Source of the DNA: Campylobacteraceae bacterium
GTDB lineage: Bacteria > Campylobacterota > Campylobacteria > Campylobacterales > Arcobacteraceae
Length of the DNA stretch: 33,730 bases
Reading direction: 5' to 3'
Assembly (NCBI GenBank): GCA_013215915.1
Contig: JABSON010000007.1
Location: forward strand, 1 to 33,730
In this document: one piece after another, positions 19,196-29,248 of the stretch
Layout: the number at the start of each line of letters is the position of its first letter
Numbering within the stretch: the stretch's first letter is position 1
Position numbers and translations under genes: made by a program
Notes under the pieces: generated by a model
Database searches by the model: none
What the model was told of the DNA's origin: nothing
What the model saw: only the letters and a program-made list of their open reading frames with translations

Positions 19196-19702
19196 ATGGG
19201 AATTAAAGTAATAAAAAGAGAAGGTAGCAGTTTTAAAGATAAACTTTATATACCGGCTATTATTGGTGGTTTAAAAACTACTTTTAAACACTTCTCAAAA
19301 AATTTAAAAGATACATCAAATATTATAACTATGCAGTATCCAGAAGTTCAACCAACTGATGTAACTGATAGATATAGAGGTATTCATAGACTTACAAAAT
19401 GGGATGATGGATCTGAAAAGTGTGTTGCATGTTTTATGTGTGCAACTGCTTGTCCTGCTGAATGTATTTTCATTGAAGCAGAAGAAAGAGATGATGATAA
19501 GGCTGAAAAAAGACCAGCTAAATTTATGATTGATTTACTTGAATGTGTTTACTGTGGATATTGTGTTGAAGCATGTCCTTGTGATGCAATTAGAATGGAT
19601 ACAGGAATATTTTCATTTACAGCTGATTCAAGGGATAAATTCTTAGTTGATAAGGATTATTTAATGAATAATGAAAGATCAAAGGATTTTAGTAATGATT
19701 AA
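19196..19702 (+). CDS. nuoI: NADH-quinone oxidoreductase subunit I
   Basis: Two 4Fe-4S motifs CVACFMCATACPAECI and CVYCGYCVEACPCDAI. Confidence 0.96.
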   Translation: MGIKVIKREGSSFKDKLYIPAIIGGLKTTFKHFSKNLKDTSNIITMQYPEVQPTDVTDRYRGIHRLTKWDDGSEKCVACFMCATACPAECIFIEAEERDDDKAEKRPAKFMIDLLECVYCGYCVEACPCDAIRMDTGIFSFTADSRDKFLVDKDYLMNNERSKDFSND

Positions 19703-20207
19703 TATTGTATTTTTAGCTTTAAGTTTTGGTGCAATTGCCGGAGCATTAGCTATGTTATTATATAAAAATCCAATGTATTGTGCATTGGGTTTATTGATTT
19801 CAGTACTTTCAGTAGCTGGATTATTTGCACTTTTAAGCGCAACATTTTTATTCATGGTTCAATTAATAGTTTACGCAGGTGCTATTATGACTTTAGTTAT
19901 TTTCATCTTAATGTTTTTAAATATTAAAGATGAAGATATGCCAGATGAACCAAATAAATACAAACATATGATTTTTGCCGCTGCTTTAATGTTACCTTTA
20001 AATATTGTAATCTTAAAAGCTGTTTCAAATTTACCATCATCTGACTTTTCAATAGTTGCAGAAGACTTTGGTGGAATTCATGATGTTGGAATATATTTAT
20101 ATACAAACTGGCTTTTAGCGTTTGAGCTTATTTCAATTTTACTTTTAGTTGCACTAATAGGTGCAATTGTATTAGTTAAAAAGAAAAAAGAAAGAGGAGT
20201 TAAATAA
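19695..20207 (+). CDS. nuoJ: NADH-quinone oxidoreductase subunit J
   Basis: NPMYCALGLLISVLSVAGLFALLSATFLFMVQLIVYAGAIMTLVIFILMFLN. ORF opens at 19671; ATG 19695 has an AAAGGA SD and is preferred. Confidence 0.93.
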   Translation: MINIVFLALSFGAIAGALAMLLYKNPMYCALGLLISVLSVAGLFALLSATFLFMVQLIVYAGAIMTLVIFILMFLNIKDEDMPDEPNKYKHMIFAAALMLPLNIVILKAVSNLPSSDFSIVAEDFGGIHDVGIYLYTNWLLAFELISILLLVALIGAIVLVKKKKERGVK

Positions 20208-20518
20208 TGATATCTTTAACATCATATGCTTTTGTTTCAATGGCTTTATTTACAATTGGAGTTATGGGTGTAATATCAAGAAGAAATATTTTTGTTATTT
20301 ATATGTCTTTAGAATTAATGTTAAATGGATTAAATCTATTTTTAGTTACATTTGCTAGACATCATTTAAATTTAGATGGTCAAATAATTTCTATTATGGT
20401 AATTGCAATTGCTGCTGCTGAAGCTGCTATATTTTTATCTGTAATTATTTTATTATTTAGATCAAAAAAATCTTTAGATACAGATATGTTTAATACACTT
20501 AAAGAAGGGAAAAAATAA
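20207..20518 (+). CDS. nuoK: NADH-quinone oxidoreductase subunit K
   Basis: RRNIFVIYMSLELMLNGLNLFLVTF...IAIAAAEAAIFLSVIILLFR. Confidence 0.96.
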   Translation: MISLTSYAFVSMALFTIGVMGVISRRNIFVIYMSLELMLNGLNLFLVTFARHHLNLDGQIISIMVIAIAAAEAAIFLSVIILLFRSKKSLDTDMFNTLKEGKK

Positions 20519-22408
20519 ATGAGTTCAAACTTAATTATATGGATCATTTTAGCTCCTTTGTTTGGTGCAATTTTAAATACAGGTTTTTATTTTTACCATA
20601 TTAAAGAAAGAGAAATTCCTCAAAGACTATTCTCTTTAATAGGTACAATATCACCAATGATTGCATTTGTATTTACTTTAATTTTATTTCTAGATATGAA
20701 AGAAACAGGAAATACTTATACACAAGATTTATATACTTGGTTAAGTGTTGGAAATATGAATATTTCTATGAAATTATTAGCTGATAATTTATCTATTTTT
20801 ATGTCAATGTTTATTACATTTGTAGGTTCACTAATCCATGTTTATGCTGTTGGATATATGGATAAAGATAAAGCTTTTGGTAAGTTTTTTGCTTACTTTA
20901 ACTTATTTTTAGCGTCTATGTTAATTTTAGTTCTTGCAGATAATCCAGTTATTTTATTTGTCGGATGGGAAGGTGTTGGAGTTTGTTCATACCTTTTAAT
21001 TAAATTTTATCATGGTAAAAAAGAAAATGTACAAGCTGCAAATAAAGCATTTATTGTAAATAGAGTTGGAGATTTTGGATATATTTTAGGTCTTATAACT
21101 TTATTTTTTGCTGTTGGACAAGGTGACTTATCATTTAGCTCACTTGAAGCAAATATAGCAAATGCATCAAATGAATTATTAATTCTTTCAGGTGTTTTAT
21201 TATTTGTAGGTGCAATGGGTAAATCAGCACAAATTCCTTTATTTACTTGGCTTCCAGATGCAATGGCAGGACCTACTCCAATTTCTGCACTAATTCACGC
21301 AGCTACTATGGTAACTGCTGGTATTTATATGGTTGCAAGATTTCACTTTTTATACGAAGGTATTGAAGGTGTAGGGATTTATATTGCTTACGTTGGTGCT
21401 GCATCTGCTTTATTTGCTGCAGTTATTGCTTGTAAACAACAAGATATTAAAAAGATCCTTGCTTACTCAACTATGTCTCAGTTAGGTTATATGTTTATAG
21501 GTGTTGGTTTAGGTTATTATTCATCTGGATTATTCCATGTATTTACACATGCTTTCTTTAAAGCTATGTTATTTATGGGTGCTGGTGGAATTATAATAGC
21601 TTCACATCATTACCAAAATATATTTAAAATTGCTCAACATAGAGTTAATTTACCGATTATCTCAACTACATTTTTAATTGGTGTAATTGCAATTTCTGGT
21701 ATTCCTCCTTTTTCTGGATTTTTCTCAAAAGATGCAATTTTAGCTTCTGCTTTTGCTGAAGGTGAATATTTAATTTGGTTTATTGGAATGTTTACAGCAT
21801 TTTTAACAGCATTTTATATGTTTAGAATGTATTTCATTTTATTTGTAGCTCCTAATAAAAATGTAGGTAGTCCTTATGTTTATACATCTAAAACAATTAC
21901 TATTCCATTAGCAATTTTAGCTATTGGTGCAATTGGTGCTGGGTTCTTTAACTTACCAACAATTTTAGGTGGAGATCATTTTGTTGATACTTGGTTAGCT
22001 CAATTAAATTCAAAAGTTTTACATATGTCTCATTTAACAGAATGGATATTAATGGTTTTATCAGTTGCAGTTGCAAGTGCAGGAATCTTTGTAGCTTACA
22101 AAAAATATGCAAACTTTGATGTATTCAACCCTGAAAAAGAAGATGGATTAATTGGTAACAAATTTTATATTGATGAAATATATGATGTTGTATTTGTTAA
22201 ATCATTACAAAGATTATCAGTATTTATTGATAAAACTGTAGATACAAAAATTATTGATGGTTTCATTATGGGAACTTGTAATCAATTTATTCTACTTGGA
22301 AAAAAAGTTGCAAAACTTCAAACTGCAAATGTTAGATTTTATGCTGCCTTCATGCTTTTAGGTATGAGTAGTATATTTGTTTATTTATTTATTACTTTAG
22401 GATTATAA
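20519..22408 (+). CDS. nuoL: NADH-quinone oxidoreductase subunit L
   Basis: FVGWEGVGVCSYLLIKFYH, WLPDAMAGPTPISALIHAATMVTAGIYMV, KKILAYSTMSQLGYMF. Confidence 0.97.
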   Translation: MSSNLIIWIILAPLFGAILNTGFYFYHIKEREIPQRLFSLIGTISPMIAFVFTLILFLDMKETGNTYTQDLYTWLSVGNMNISMKLLADNLSIFMSMFITFVGSLIHVYAVGYMDKDKAFGKFFAYFNLFLASMLILVLADNPVILFVGWEGVGVCSYLLIKFYHGKKENVQAANKAFIVNRVGDFGYILGLITLFFAVGQGDLSFSSLEANIANASNELLILSGVLLFVGAMGKSAQIPLFTWLPDAMAGPTPISALIHAATMVTAGIYMVARFHFLYEGIEGVGIYIAYVGAASALFAAVIACKQQDIKKILAYSTMSQLGYMFIGVGLGYYSSGLFHVFTHAFFKAMLFMGAGGIIIASHHYQNIFKIAQHRVNLPIISTTFLIGVIAISGIPPFSGFFSKDAILASAFAEGEYLIWFIGMFTAFLTAFYMFRMYFILFVAPNKNVGSPYVYTSKTITIPLAILAIGAIGAGFFNLPTILGGDHFVDTWLAQLNSKVLHMSHLTEWILMVLSVAVASAGIFVAYKKYANFDVFNPEKEDGLIGNKFYIDEIYDVVFVKSLQRLSVFIDKTVDTKIIDGFIMGTCNQFILLGKKVAKLQTANVRFYAAFMLLGMSSIFVYLFITLGL

Positions 22409-22409
22409 T

Positions 22410-23891
22410 ATGAGTCCAGATATTTTAACTTTTATAATATTTTTACCAGCCTTAGTTGCTTTTGCCTTAATGGTAACAACTAAAAATGTAGAAGCTGTTA
22501 GAAATATTGCGTTTTTATCAACAATAGCTATTTTAGTATTAGTTTTAAAACTATACTTAAGTTTTGAACCAGCTGCACATATGCAGTTTGTTACAAATGT
22601 TCCTTGGATTGCAGAATATGGAATTAATTATTATATTGGAGTTGATGGTTTTTCACTTACAATTTTAATGATGATTGCTATTTTAATTCCAACTGCATAT
22701 TTACTATTATGGGAAGGAAGAACTAAAGGATATTGGATCAATATGCTTTTAGTTCAAACAGGTGTTACAGGAACACTTTTATCTTTAGACATGGTTTTAT
22801 TTTACTTCTTCTGGGAAGTTATGTTATTACCCGTGTTTTTAATGATTGGTATTCACGGAACTGGAAACAAAGTTTTTACAACAATTAAAGTAACTGTATA
22901 TACAATGGGTGGATCATTATTAATGTTCTTAGCTATTTTATATTTAGGTGTTACTTATTTTAATGAATTCGATGTTTGGTCATTTCAATATGATAAGTTA
23001 ACTGAAATCACATCTTTAAATCATTCAGAACAAATGTATTTATTTTTTGCTTTTGTAATTGCTTTTGGAATTAAAATTCCTTTATTCCCTTTACATACTT
23101 GGATTATGGATACTTATAAAAATGCACCTACTGGGGCTGTATTTTTATTATCTTCTATTATGGCAAAACTTGGAGTTTATGCAATTGTACGATTTATGAT
23201 TCCATTATTCCCAGAAGTTTATGTTGAATATTCAACATTCTTTGTATTCTTAGGACTATTTGGTTTAATTTATTTTGGAATTGCCGCATTAAAACAAGAT
23301 GATATTAAAAGAATGTTTGCTTATTCTTCAGCATCTCATTTATCTTTTATAGCAGCAGGTATTTTCTCACTTAATTCTTATGGAATTAATGGAGCATTAT
23401 ATTTAATGATTGCTCATGCAATTGCGACAGGTGCCCTATTCTTAATTGTAGGTTTAATTAATTATCAAACTGGATTTAAAACAATGAGCGACTTAGGTGG
23501 AATTGCCAAAACTGCTCCTGTATTAACTTTTGTATTTGCAATAATGTTATTTTCAAATGTTGGACTTCCTGGAACAAATGGTTTTGTTGCTGAGTTATTA
23601 ATTATATTTGGAATTTACGAATTTAATCATACTTTAGGTTATATTTCTGCCTTTACAGTAGTAATTGGGGCTTCTTATATGTTATGGATGTTCCAAAAAG
23701 CTATCTTGCAAGATAGAGATGGTGAATCTTTAAAAATGCCTGATTTAAAAATTAAAGAAATTATTGGATTTATTCCATGGATTATTTTAGTATTTTTAAT
23801 GGGAATTGCGCCTGAATTATTTATGAATAAATTTGAGCCAACAGTTACATATTATCTTAATGATATTTTAAAAATAGGAGGACTTAATTAA
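22410..23891 (+). CDS. nuoM: NADH-quinone oxidoreductase subunit M
   Basis: [74 protein letters not shown]. Confidence 0.97.
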   Translation: MSPDILTFIIFLPALVAFALMVTTKNVEAVRNIAFLSTIAILVLVLKLYLSFEPAAHMQFVTNVPWIAEYGINYYIGVDGFSLTILMMIAILIPTAYLLLWEGRTKGYWINMLLVQTGVTGTLLSLDMVLFYFFWEVMLLPVFLMIGIHGTGNKVFTTIKVTVYTMGGSLLMFLAILYLGVTYFNEFDVWSFQYDKLTEITSLNHSEQMYLFFAFVIAFGIKIPLFPLHTWIMDTYKNAPTGAVFLLSSIMAKLGVYAIVRFMIPLFPEVYVEYSTFFVFLGLFGLIYFGIAALKQDDIKRMFAYSSASHLSFIAAGIFSLNSYGINGALYLMIAHAIATGALFLIVGLINYQTGFKTMSDLGGIAKTAPVLTFVFAIMLFSNVGLPGTNGFVAELLIIFGIYEFNHTLGYISAFTVVIGASYMLWMFQKAILQDRDGESLKMPDLKIKEIIGFIPWIILVFLMGIAPELFMNKFEPTVTYYLNDILKIGGLN

Positions 23892-25390
23892 TGGAAGATT
23901 TATTACATTTTGTACCAGCAATTATAATTTTAATTGCTGCTCTTGTTTTAATGTTTATGGCAACAAATGAGACTTACAAAACAAAATACTTTTTAAATGT
24001 TACTTGTCTATTTCTAGTTCTTGCATTGGTATTTTCATTTTTACCTTATGGATATCTATTTACTTCAAGACCATTTAATGACATTTTTAATAATACATTA
24101 ATTTTTGATAGTTTTTCAAACTTTTTCCATGTACTATTAATTACAGGAACACTTCTTACTATTTTAATTGGTGAACATTATTTCCAACATCACAAATATT
24201 TTAAAGGTGAGTTTTTCTCAATTTTAATGTTTGCATTATTTGGAATGATGTTATTAGCAAATGCTAATGAATTAATTACTGCATATATTGCCTTAGAAAT
24301 TGCATCGTTTTCTGTTTATATCATGGTTGGATTTAATACTGAGAATGAAAAAAGAGTTGAAGCTATTTTTAAATATTTAGTTTTAGGATCTTTTATTGGA
24401 GCGTTTTATTTACTAGGAACTGTATTAATTTATGGAGCTGTTGGAAGTACAAACTTTTCAGTAATTGGAGACTTTATTAATACTGATGGTAATGATTTGT
24501 CTTTAGTTTATATTGGTATTACTTTATTATTATTTACTTTTTTATTCAAAATTGCAGCATTCCCATTCCAATCTTGGGTTTTAGATGTATATAGAGGTTC
24601 ACCAATGCTTGTTACTGCATATATGGCATCTACATTTAAAATTGCTATTTTCTCTTTATTTATGAGAGTATTTATTAGTGATTTTGCTTCACTTGTAGAT
24701 TACTGGGATAATATAATTTATGTCTTAGCAGTATTAACGCTCTTATTTGGATCGTGGTTAGCTCTAACTCAAAATAATATTAAAAGAATGTTAGCAGCAT
24801 CTTCTATTGTTCATACAGGATATATGTTAATGGCATTTTTATCACTAGGACAAAATATTGCTTCAGCTTATGCAACTATGTTTTATTTAATTGCATATAT
24901 GTTAACGGCAATTGGTGCATTTGGTTTAATTTCACATATTATTTCGGAAACAAAAGTAAGAGTTAAATATGAAGATTTTAAAGGTCTTGCACAAGAGAGG
25001 CCCTTTTTAGCTGCAATGATGACTATCTTTTTATTCTCACTAGCAGGAATTCCTTCAACTATTGGATTTATTGCTAAGTTTTATGTATTTACTGAAACTA
25101 TAATTGCAGGTTATACAGCACTTACAGTTTTAGCTATTGTTGCAACTATTGTATCTGTATATTATTATTTTAGACTAATTGCAATGATGTACTTTTATCC
25201 AGCACCTGATACTTGTAGTGTTGAAGGATTTAATGATAAAAGAGTTTCTACTTATGCAATTGCATTTGTAGCAGCACTTGTTGTATGGGGTGGAATTGGT
25301 TCTGCAATTTTATTCTTTATTCCAGTTCCAAATATTGATGCAATTATTGATGTTTCTAAAATAGCAATCGAATCATTGTTTTTAAAATAA
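23891..25390 (+). CDS. nuoN: NADH-quinone oxidoreductase subunit N
   Basis: [71 protein letters not shown]; last nuo gene. Confidence 0.96.
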   Translation: MEDLLHFVPAIIILIAALVLMFMATNETYKTKYFLNVTCLFLVLALVFSFLPYGYLFTSRPFNDIFNNTLIFDSFSNFFHVLLITGTLLTILIGEHYFQHHKYFKGEFFSILMFALFGMMLLANANELITAYIALEIASFSVYIMVGFNTENEKRVEAIFKYLVLGSFIGAFYLLGTVLIYGAVGSTNFSVIGDFINTDGNDLSLVYIGITLLLFTFLFKIAAFPFQSWVLDVYRGSPMLVTAYMASTFKIAIFSLFMRVFISDFASLVDYWDNIIYVLAVLTLLFGSWLALTQNNIKRMLAASSIVHTGYMLMAFLSLGQNIASAYATMFYLIAYMLTAIGAFGLISHIISETKVRVKYEDFKGLAQERPFLAAMMTIFLFSLAGIPSTIGFIAKFYVFTETIIAGYTALTVLAIVATIVSVYYYFRLIAMMYFYPAPDTCSVEGFNDKRVSTYAIAFVAALVVWGGIGSAILFFIPVPNIDAIIDVSKIAIESLFLK

Positions 25391-25453
25391 TATGTGTTAA
25401 AAAGTAACATAAAATTACTAAATAATATTATTAAGTTTTTATTAACTTTAGAT

Positions 25454-25479
25454 AAAAGCCCGTTAACTCGGGCTTTTTT
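25454..25479. terminator. Rho-independent terminator after nuoN
   Basis: AAAAGCCCG-TTAACT-CGGGCTTTTTT GC-rich stem with T-tract. Confidence 0.92.
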
Positions 25480-25605
25480 ATTGGCGTAGTTTATTTTAAC
25501 TATAGAATCTTACATAATATATACATAATAATATATATTCCTGAAAGTACAATCTAGCTATACTTATGCTACAAAATTAATTTCTCATAAAAGAAAGGAT
25601 CTCAA

Positions 25606-26397
25606 ATGAGTGACCTAATAGAAGGCTATATAGGTGAAACCGTAGATAGAAAAAAGAGCAGAATGCCTGCAAAACTTGATTATATTCAAAGTGCAACAGG
25701 ACTAATTCTTGGTCTTTTTATGTGGGGACATATGTTCTTTGTATCGACAATTTTAATTTCTAAAGATTTTATGTATACAATTACAAAATTCTTTGAAGCT
25801 GACTTCATTTTTGATGGTGGTGAGCCATTATTAGTATCTGGAATTGCTTTTATTATTTTTACTATTTTTATTGTACATGCTGCAATGGGAATGAGAAAAC
25901 TACCTGCAAACTTCAAACAATATCAAGTAATGAAAGCTCACGCTAATCATATGGATCATGAAGATACAAAACTTTGGTTTACTCAAGCTTTCACAGGTTT
26001 CTCTATGTTTTTCTTAGGTTCAATTCACGTATTTATTATTATGACACATGCTGATGCAATTGGCCCTTACGCTTCTGCTGATAGAGTATGGTCTGAATAT
26101 ATGTGGCCTTTATATATTTTATTATTATTAGCTGTTGAATTCCACGGTACAATTGGTTTATACAGACTCTGTATTAAGTGGGGATGGTTCGATGGTAAAG
26201 ATCCCCAAGCTACAAGAATTAAATTGAAAAAAATCAAAAAAATTCTTACAGTGTTTTTCTTAGTATTAGGATTCATTACTCTTGCTGCTTATATGAAAAT
26301 TGGTTATGAACATGCAGAAGAAGGAAAAGTTGGTGAAAGATTTCATCCAACTGCAAAAGTACAAGAATTTAAAATTAATAATGGGAGAGTTGCATAA
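25606..26397 (+). CDS. frdC: Fumarate reductase cytochrome b subunit (diheme, Wolinella type)
   Basis: His residues in [25 protein letters not shown] contexts matching the Wolinella/Campylobacter FrdC family; followed by frdA and frdB; AGAAAGGA SD. Confidence 0.95.
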   Translation: MSDLIEGYIGETVDRKKSRMPAKLDYIQSATGLILGLFMWGHMFFVSTILISKDFMYTITKFFEADFIFDGGEPLLVSGIAFIIFTIFIVHAAMGMRKLPANFKQYQVMKAHANHMDHEDTKLWFTQAFTGFSMFFLGSIHVFIIMTHADAIGPYASADRVWSEYMWPLYILLLLAVEFHGTIGLYRLCIKWGWFDGKDPQATRIKLKKIKKILTVFFLVLGFITLAAYMKIGYEHAEEGKVGERFHPTAKVQEFKINNGRVA

Positions 26398-28382
26398 TGA
26401 AAATAATTTACTGTGATGCATTAGTTATAGGCGGTGGACTTGCAGGTTTAAGAGCTGCAGTTGCTGCACAAAAAAAAGGTTTAAATGCAATAGTTTTATC
26501 ATTAGTTCCTGTTAAAAGATCACATTCTGCCGCTGCTCAAGGTGGTATGCAAGCTTCTTTAGGTAATTCTAAAATGGCTGATGGTGATAATGAAGATTTA
26601 CATTTCTCAGATACTGTAAAAGGTTCGGATTGGGGATGTGACCAAGAAGTTGCAAGAATGTTTGTTCATACTGCACCTAAAGCTATTAGAGAATTAGCTG
26701 CTTGGGGAGTTCCTTGGTCAAGAGTTAAAGAAGGTGATAGAGAGGCAATTATTAATGCTAAAAAAACTACTATTACTGAAAATGCTGATAGACATGGATT
26801 AATTACATCAAGAGATTTTGGTGGAACTAAAAAATGGAGAACTTGTTATACAGCAGATGCTACTGGACATACTATGTTATTTGCAGTTGCTAATGAAGCT
26901 TTAAAACATGAAGTAGATATTAGAGATAGAAAAGAATCACTTTCGCTAATTCATGAAGATGGTAGATGTTATGGTGCAATTGTTCGTGATTTAATTACAG
27001 GTGAATTAGAAGCTTATGTATCAAAAGGTACATGTATTGCAACTGGTGGATACGGAAGACTATTTAAACAAACTACTAATGCAGTTATATGTGAAGGTAC
27101 AGGAGCTGCAATTGCACTTGAAACTGGAATTGCTAATTTAGGAAATATGGAAGCTGTTCAATTTCACCCAACTCCACTTGTACCATCAGGTATTTTATTA
27201 ACTGAGGGTTGTAGAGGTGATGGTGGAATTCTTAGAGATGTAGATGGTTATAGATTTATGCCAGATTACGAACCTGAGAAAAAAGAATTAGCATCAAGAG
27301 ATGTTGTTTCAAGAAGAATGATTGAACATATTAGAAATGGTAAAGGTGTTCCATCTCCATATGGAGATCATATCTGGTTAGATATTTCTATTCTAGGACG
27401 AGCTCATATTGAAAAAAACTTAAGAGATGTACAGGAAATTTGTCAGATCTTTAATGGTATTGATCCTGCTGATGAAGGTAAAAAAGGATGGGCTCCTGTT
27501 TTACCTATGCAACATTATTCTATGGGTGGAATTAGAACTAAAAAAACTGGTGAATCTCAAACTCTTAGTGGTTTATTCTCTTGTGGAGAAGCTGCTTGTT
27601 GGGATATGCATGGTTTTAATAGACTAGGAGGAAACTCAGTTTCTGAAACAGTTGTTGCGGGTATGATTGTTGGTAATTATTTTGCTGATTACTGTGCTTC
27701 TAACGATGTTGTAATTGCTACAAAAACTGTTCAAAAGTTTTTAGATGAACAAGATAATTATATAGATGAAATCCTAGCTTATGAAGGAACTGAGAATATC
27801 TTTAAAATTAAAAATACTATGCAAAACCTTATGGATAACAAAGTTGGAATTTTTAGAGATGGTGTTAGATTAGCCGAAGCAGTTGATGAATTAGAAGAAT
27901 TATTGAAAAAAACTAAACAAATTAATGTAGCTTCAAAAGAGCGTGTTGGTAATCCAGAACTTGAAGAAGCATATAGAGTTCCTAGAATGTTAAAACTAGC
28001 TCTTTGTGTTGCTTTAGGTGCAAGACAGAGAACTGAATCAAGAGGGGCTCACTATAGAGAAGACTTCTTAAAAAGAGATGATGAAAAATGGTTAAATAGA
28101 TCAATTACTACTTGGCCTTCGTCTTCTGATACTTTACCAACTCTTGCATATGAAGAATTAGATATTATGAAAATGGAAATGCCTCCTGCATTTAGAGGGT
28201 ATGGTGCTAAGGGTATGATTATTGAACATGAATTATCAGCCGTTAGACAAGAAGAAGTAGATGAGATTAGAGAAAGAATGGAAGCTGATGGTAAAGATAG
28301 ACATGAAATCCAAGATGCGATAATGAATTTTGACTTACCTATGAACTATAGAGTTAAAAATGAAAGAGTAGGAGATAAATAA
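26397..28382 (+). CDS. frdA: Fumarate reductase flavoprotein subunit
   Basis: [31 protein letters not shown] (covalent FAD His), [50 protein letters not shown]. Confidence 0.97.
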   Translation: MKIIYCDALVIGGGLAGLRAAVAAQKKGLNAIVLSLVPVKRSHSAAAQGGMQASLGNSKMADGDNEDLHFSDTVKGSDWGCDQEVARMFVHTAPKAIRELAAWGVPWSRVKEGDREAIINAKKTTITENADRHGLITSRDFGGTKKWRTCYTADATGHTMLFAVANEALKHEVDIRDRKESLSLIHEDGRCYGAIVRDLITGELEAYVSKGTCIATGGYGRLFKQTTNAVICEGTGAAIALETGIANLGNMEAVQFHPTPLVPSGILLTEGCRGDGGILRDVDGYRFMPDYEPEKKELASRDVVSRRMIEHIRNGKGVPSPYGDHIWLDISILGRAHIEKNLRDVQEICQIFNGIDPADEGKKGWAPVLPMQHYSMGGIRTKKTGESQTLSGLFSCGEAACWDMHGFNRLGGNSVSETVVAGMIVGNYFADYCASNDVVIATKTVQKFLDEQDNYIDEILAYEGTENIFKIKNTMQNLMDNKVGIFRDGVRLAEAVDELEELLKKTKQINVASKERVGNPELEEAYRVPRMLKLALCVALGARQRTESRGAHYREDFLKRDDEKWLNRSITTWPSSSDTLPTLAYEELDIMKMEMPPAFRGYGAKGMIIEHELSAVRQEEVDEIRERMEADGKDRHEIQDAIMNFDLPMNYRVKNERVGDK

Positions 28383-29113
28383 TGAGCATTGAAAAAGGTA
28401 GAGAAATAACTATATCAGTACTTAAGTTTAATCCACGATCTAAGGTTTCAAAACCTCATTTTGTAGATTATAAATTAGAAGAGACTCCAGGTATGACTCT
28501 TTTTATTGCTTTAATGAAAATTAGAGAAGAATTTGATCATGATTTATCATTTGACTTCGTATGTCGAGCAGGAATTTGTGGTTCTTGTGGAATGGTAGTT
28601 AATGGTAAACCAGTTCTTGCATGTAGAGCTTTAATTGCAAATTACCCAGATGGTAAACTTCAATTAATGCCAATGCCAGCATTTGAGCTAATAAAAGATT
28701 TATCAGTTAATACTGGTAAATGGATGGATGCTATGAGTGTTAAAGTTAAATCATGGATTGTAACTAACAAAGAAACTGATATTTCTAAAATAGAAGAAAA
28801 AGTTGAACCTGAAGTTGCAGATGAAGTTTTTGAACTTGATAGATGTATTGAATGTGGAATTTGTGTTGCTTCTTGTGCTACAAAACTAATGAGACCTGAT
28901 TTCGTTGGTGCTGTTGGACTTAATAGAATTGCAAGATTTGAAGTAGATCCACATGATAATAGAACTGCTGAGGACTTTTATGAACTAGTTGGTGATGATG
29001 ATGGAATCTTTGGTTGTATGTCATTAATGGCTTGTGAAGATCACTGTCCAAAACATTTACCATTACAAAATAAGATTGCTTACTTAAGAAGAAAATTAGT
29101 AGCTCTTAGATAA
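28382..29113 (+). CDS. frdB: Fumarate reductase iron-sulfur subunit
   Basis: [45 protein letters not shown]. Confidence 0.97.
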   Translation: MSIEKGREITISVLKFNPRSKVSKPHFVDYKLEETPGMTLFIALMKIREEFDHDLSFDFVCRAGICGSCGMVVNGKPVLACRALIANYPDGKLQLMPMPAFELIKDLSVNTGKWMDAMSVKVKSWIVTNKETDISKIEEKVEPEVADEVFELDRCIECGICVASCATKLMRPDFVGAVGLNRIARFEVDPHDNRTAEDFYELVGDDDGIFGCMSLMACEDHCPKHLPLQNKIAYLRRKLVALR

Positions 29114-29143
29114 TTATATACAAGGTTTCTACCTTGTATATAA
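29114..29143. terminator. Perfect 13-bp stem-loop downstream of frdB
   Basis: TTATATACAAGGT-TTCT-ACCTTGTATATAA. Confidence 0.55.
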
Positions 29144-29150
29144 AATAAAT

Positions 29151-29187
29151 AAAAAAAGTTAATTATCAATGATAATTAACTTTTTTT
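29151..29187. terminator. Rho-independent bidirectional-type terminator
   Basis: AAAAAAAGTTAATTATC-AAT-GATAATTAACTTTTTTT, 17-bp perfect stem with A-tract and T-tract flanks. Confidence 0.85.
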
Positions 29188-29248
29188 ATTTAAAGTAAAA
29201 ATTATTAGTTTAAAAATTTTAGAAAAAATAAATATTACAGGAAACACA

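Noticed and set aside
19924-20106. 60-aa minus-strand ORF
   Set aside because: Shadow ORF inside nuoJ.
25686-26276. Minus-strand ORFs 25686-25916 and 26067-26276
   Set aside because: Shadow ORFs inside frdC.
26470-26478. A8 homopolymer in frdA as a phase-variation/slippage tract
   Set aside because: Short A-runs are common in this AT-rich genome and encode normal Lys codons; no alternative frame product is evident.
27427-27627. 66-aa plus-strand ORF in another frame
   Set aside because: Nested out of frame inside frdA; no independent support.
29160-29180. ATTATCAATGATAAT as a possible Fur box upstream of the dynamin pair
   Set aside because: Half-sites are in the reverse arrangement to the Fur consensus and the sequence is explained by the terminator stem.
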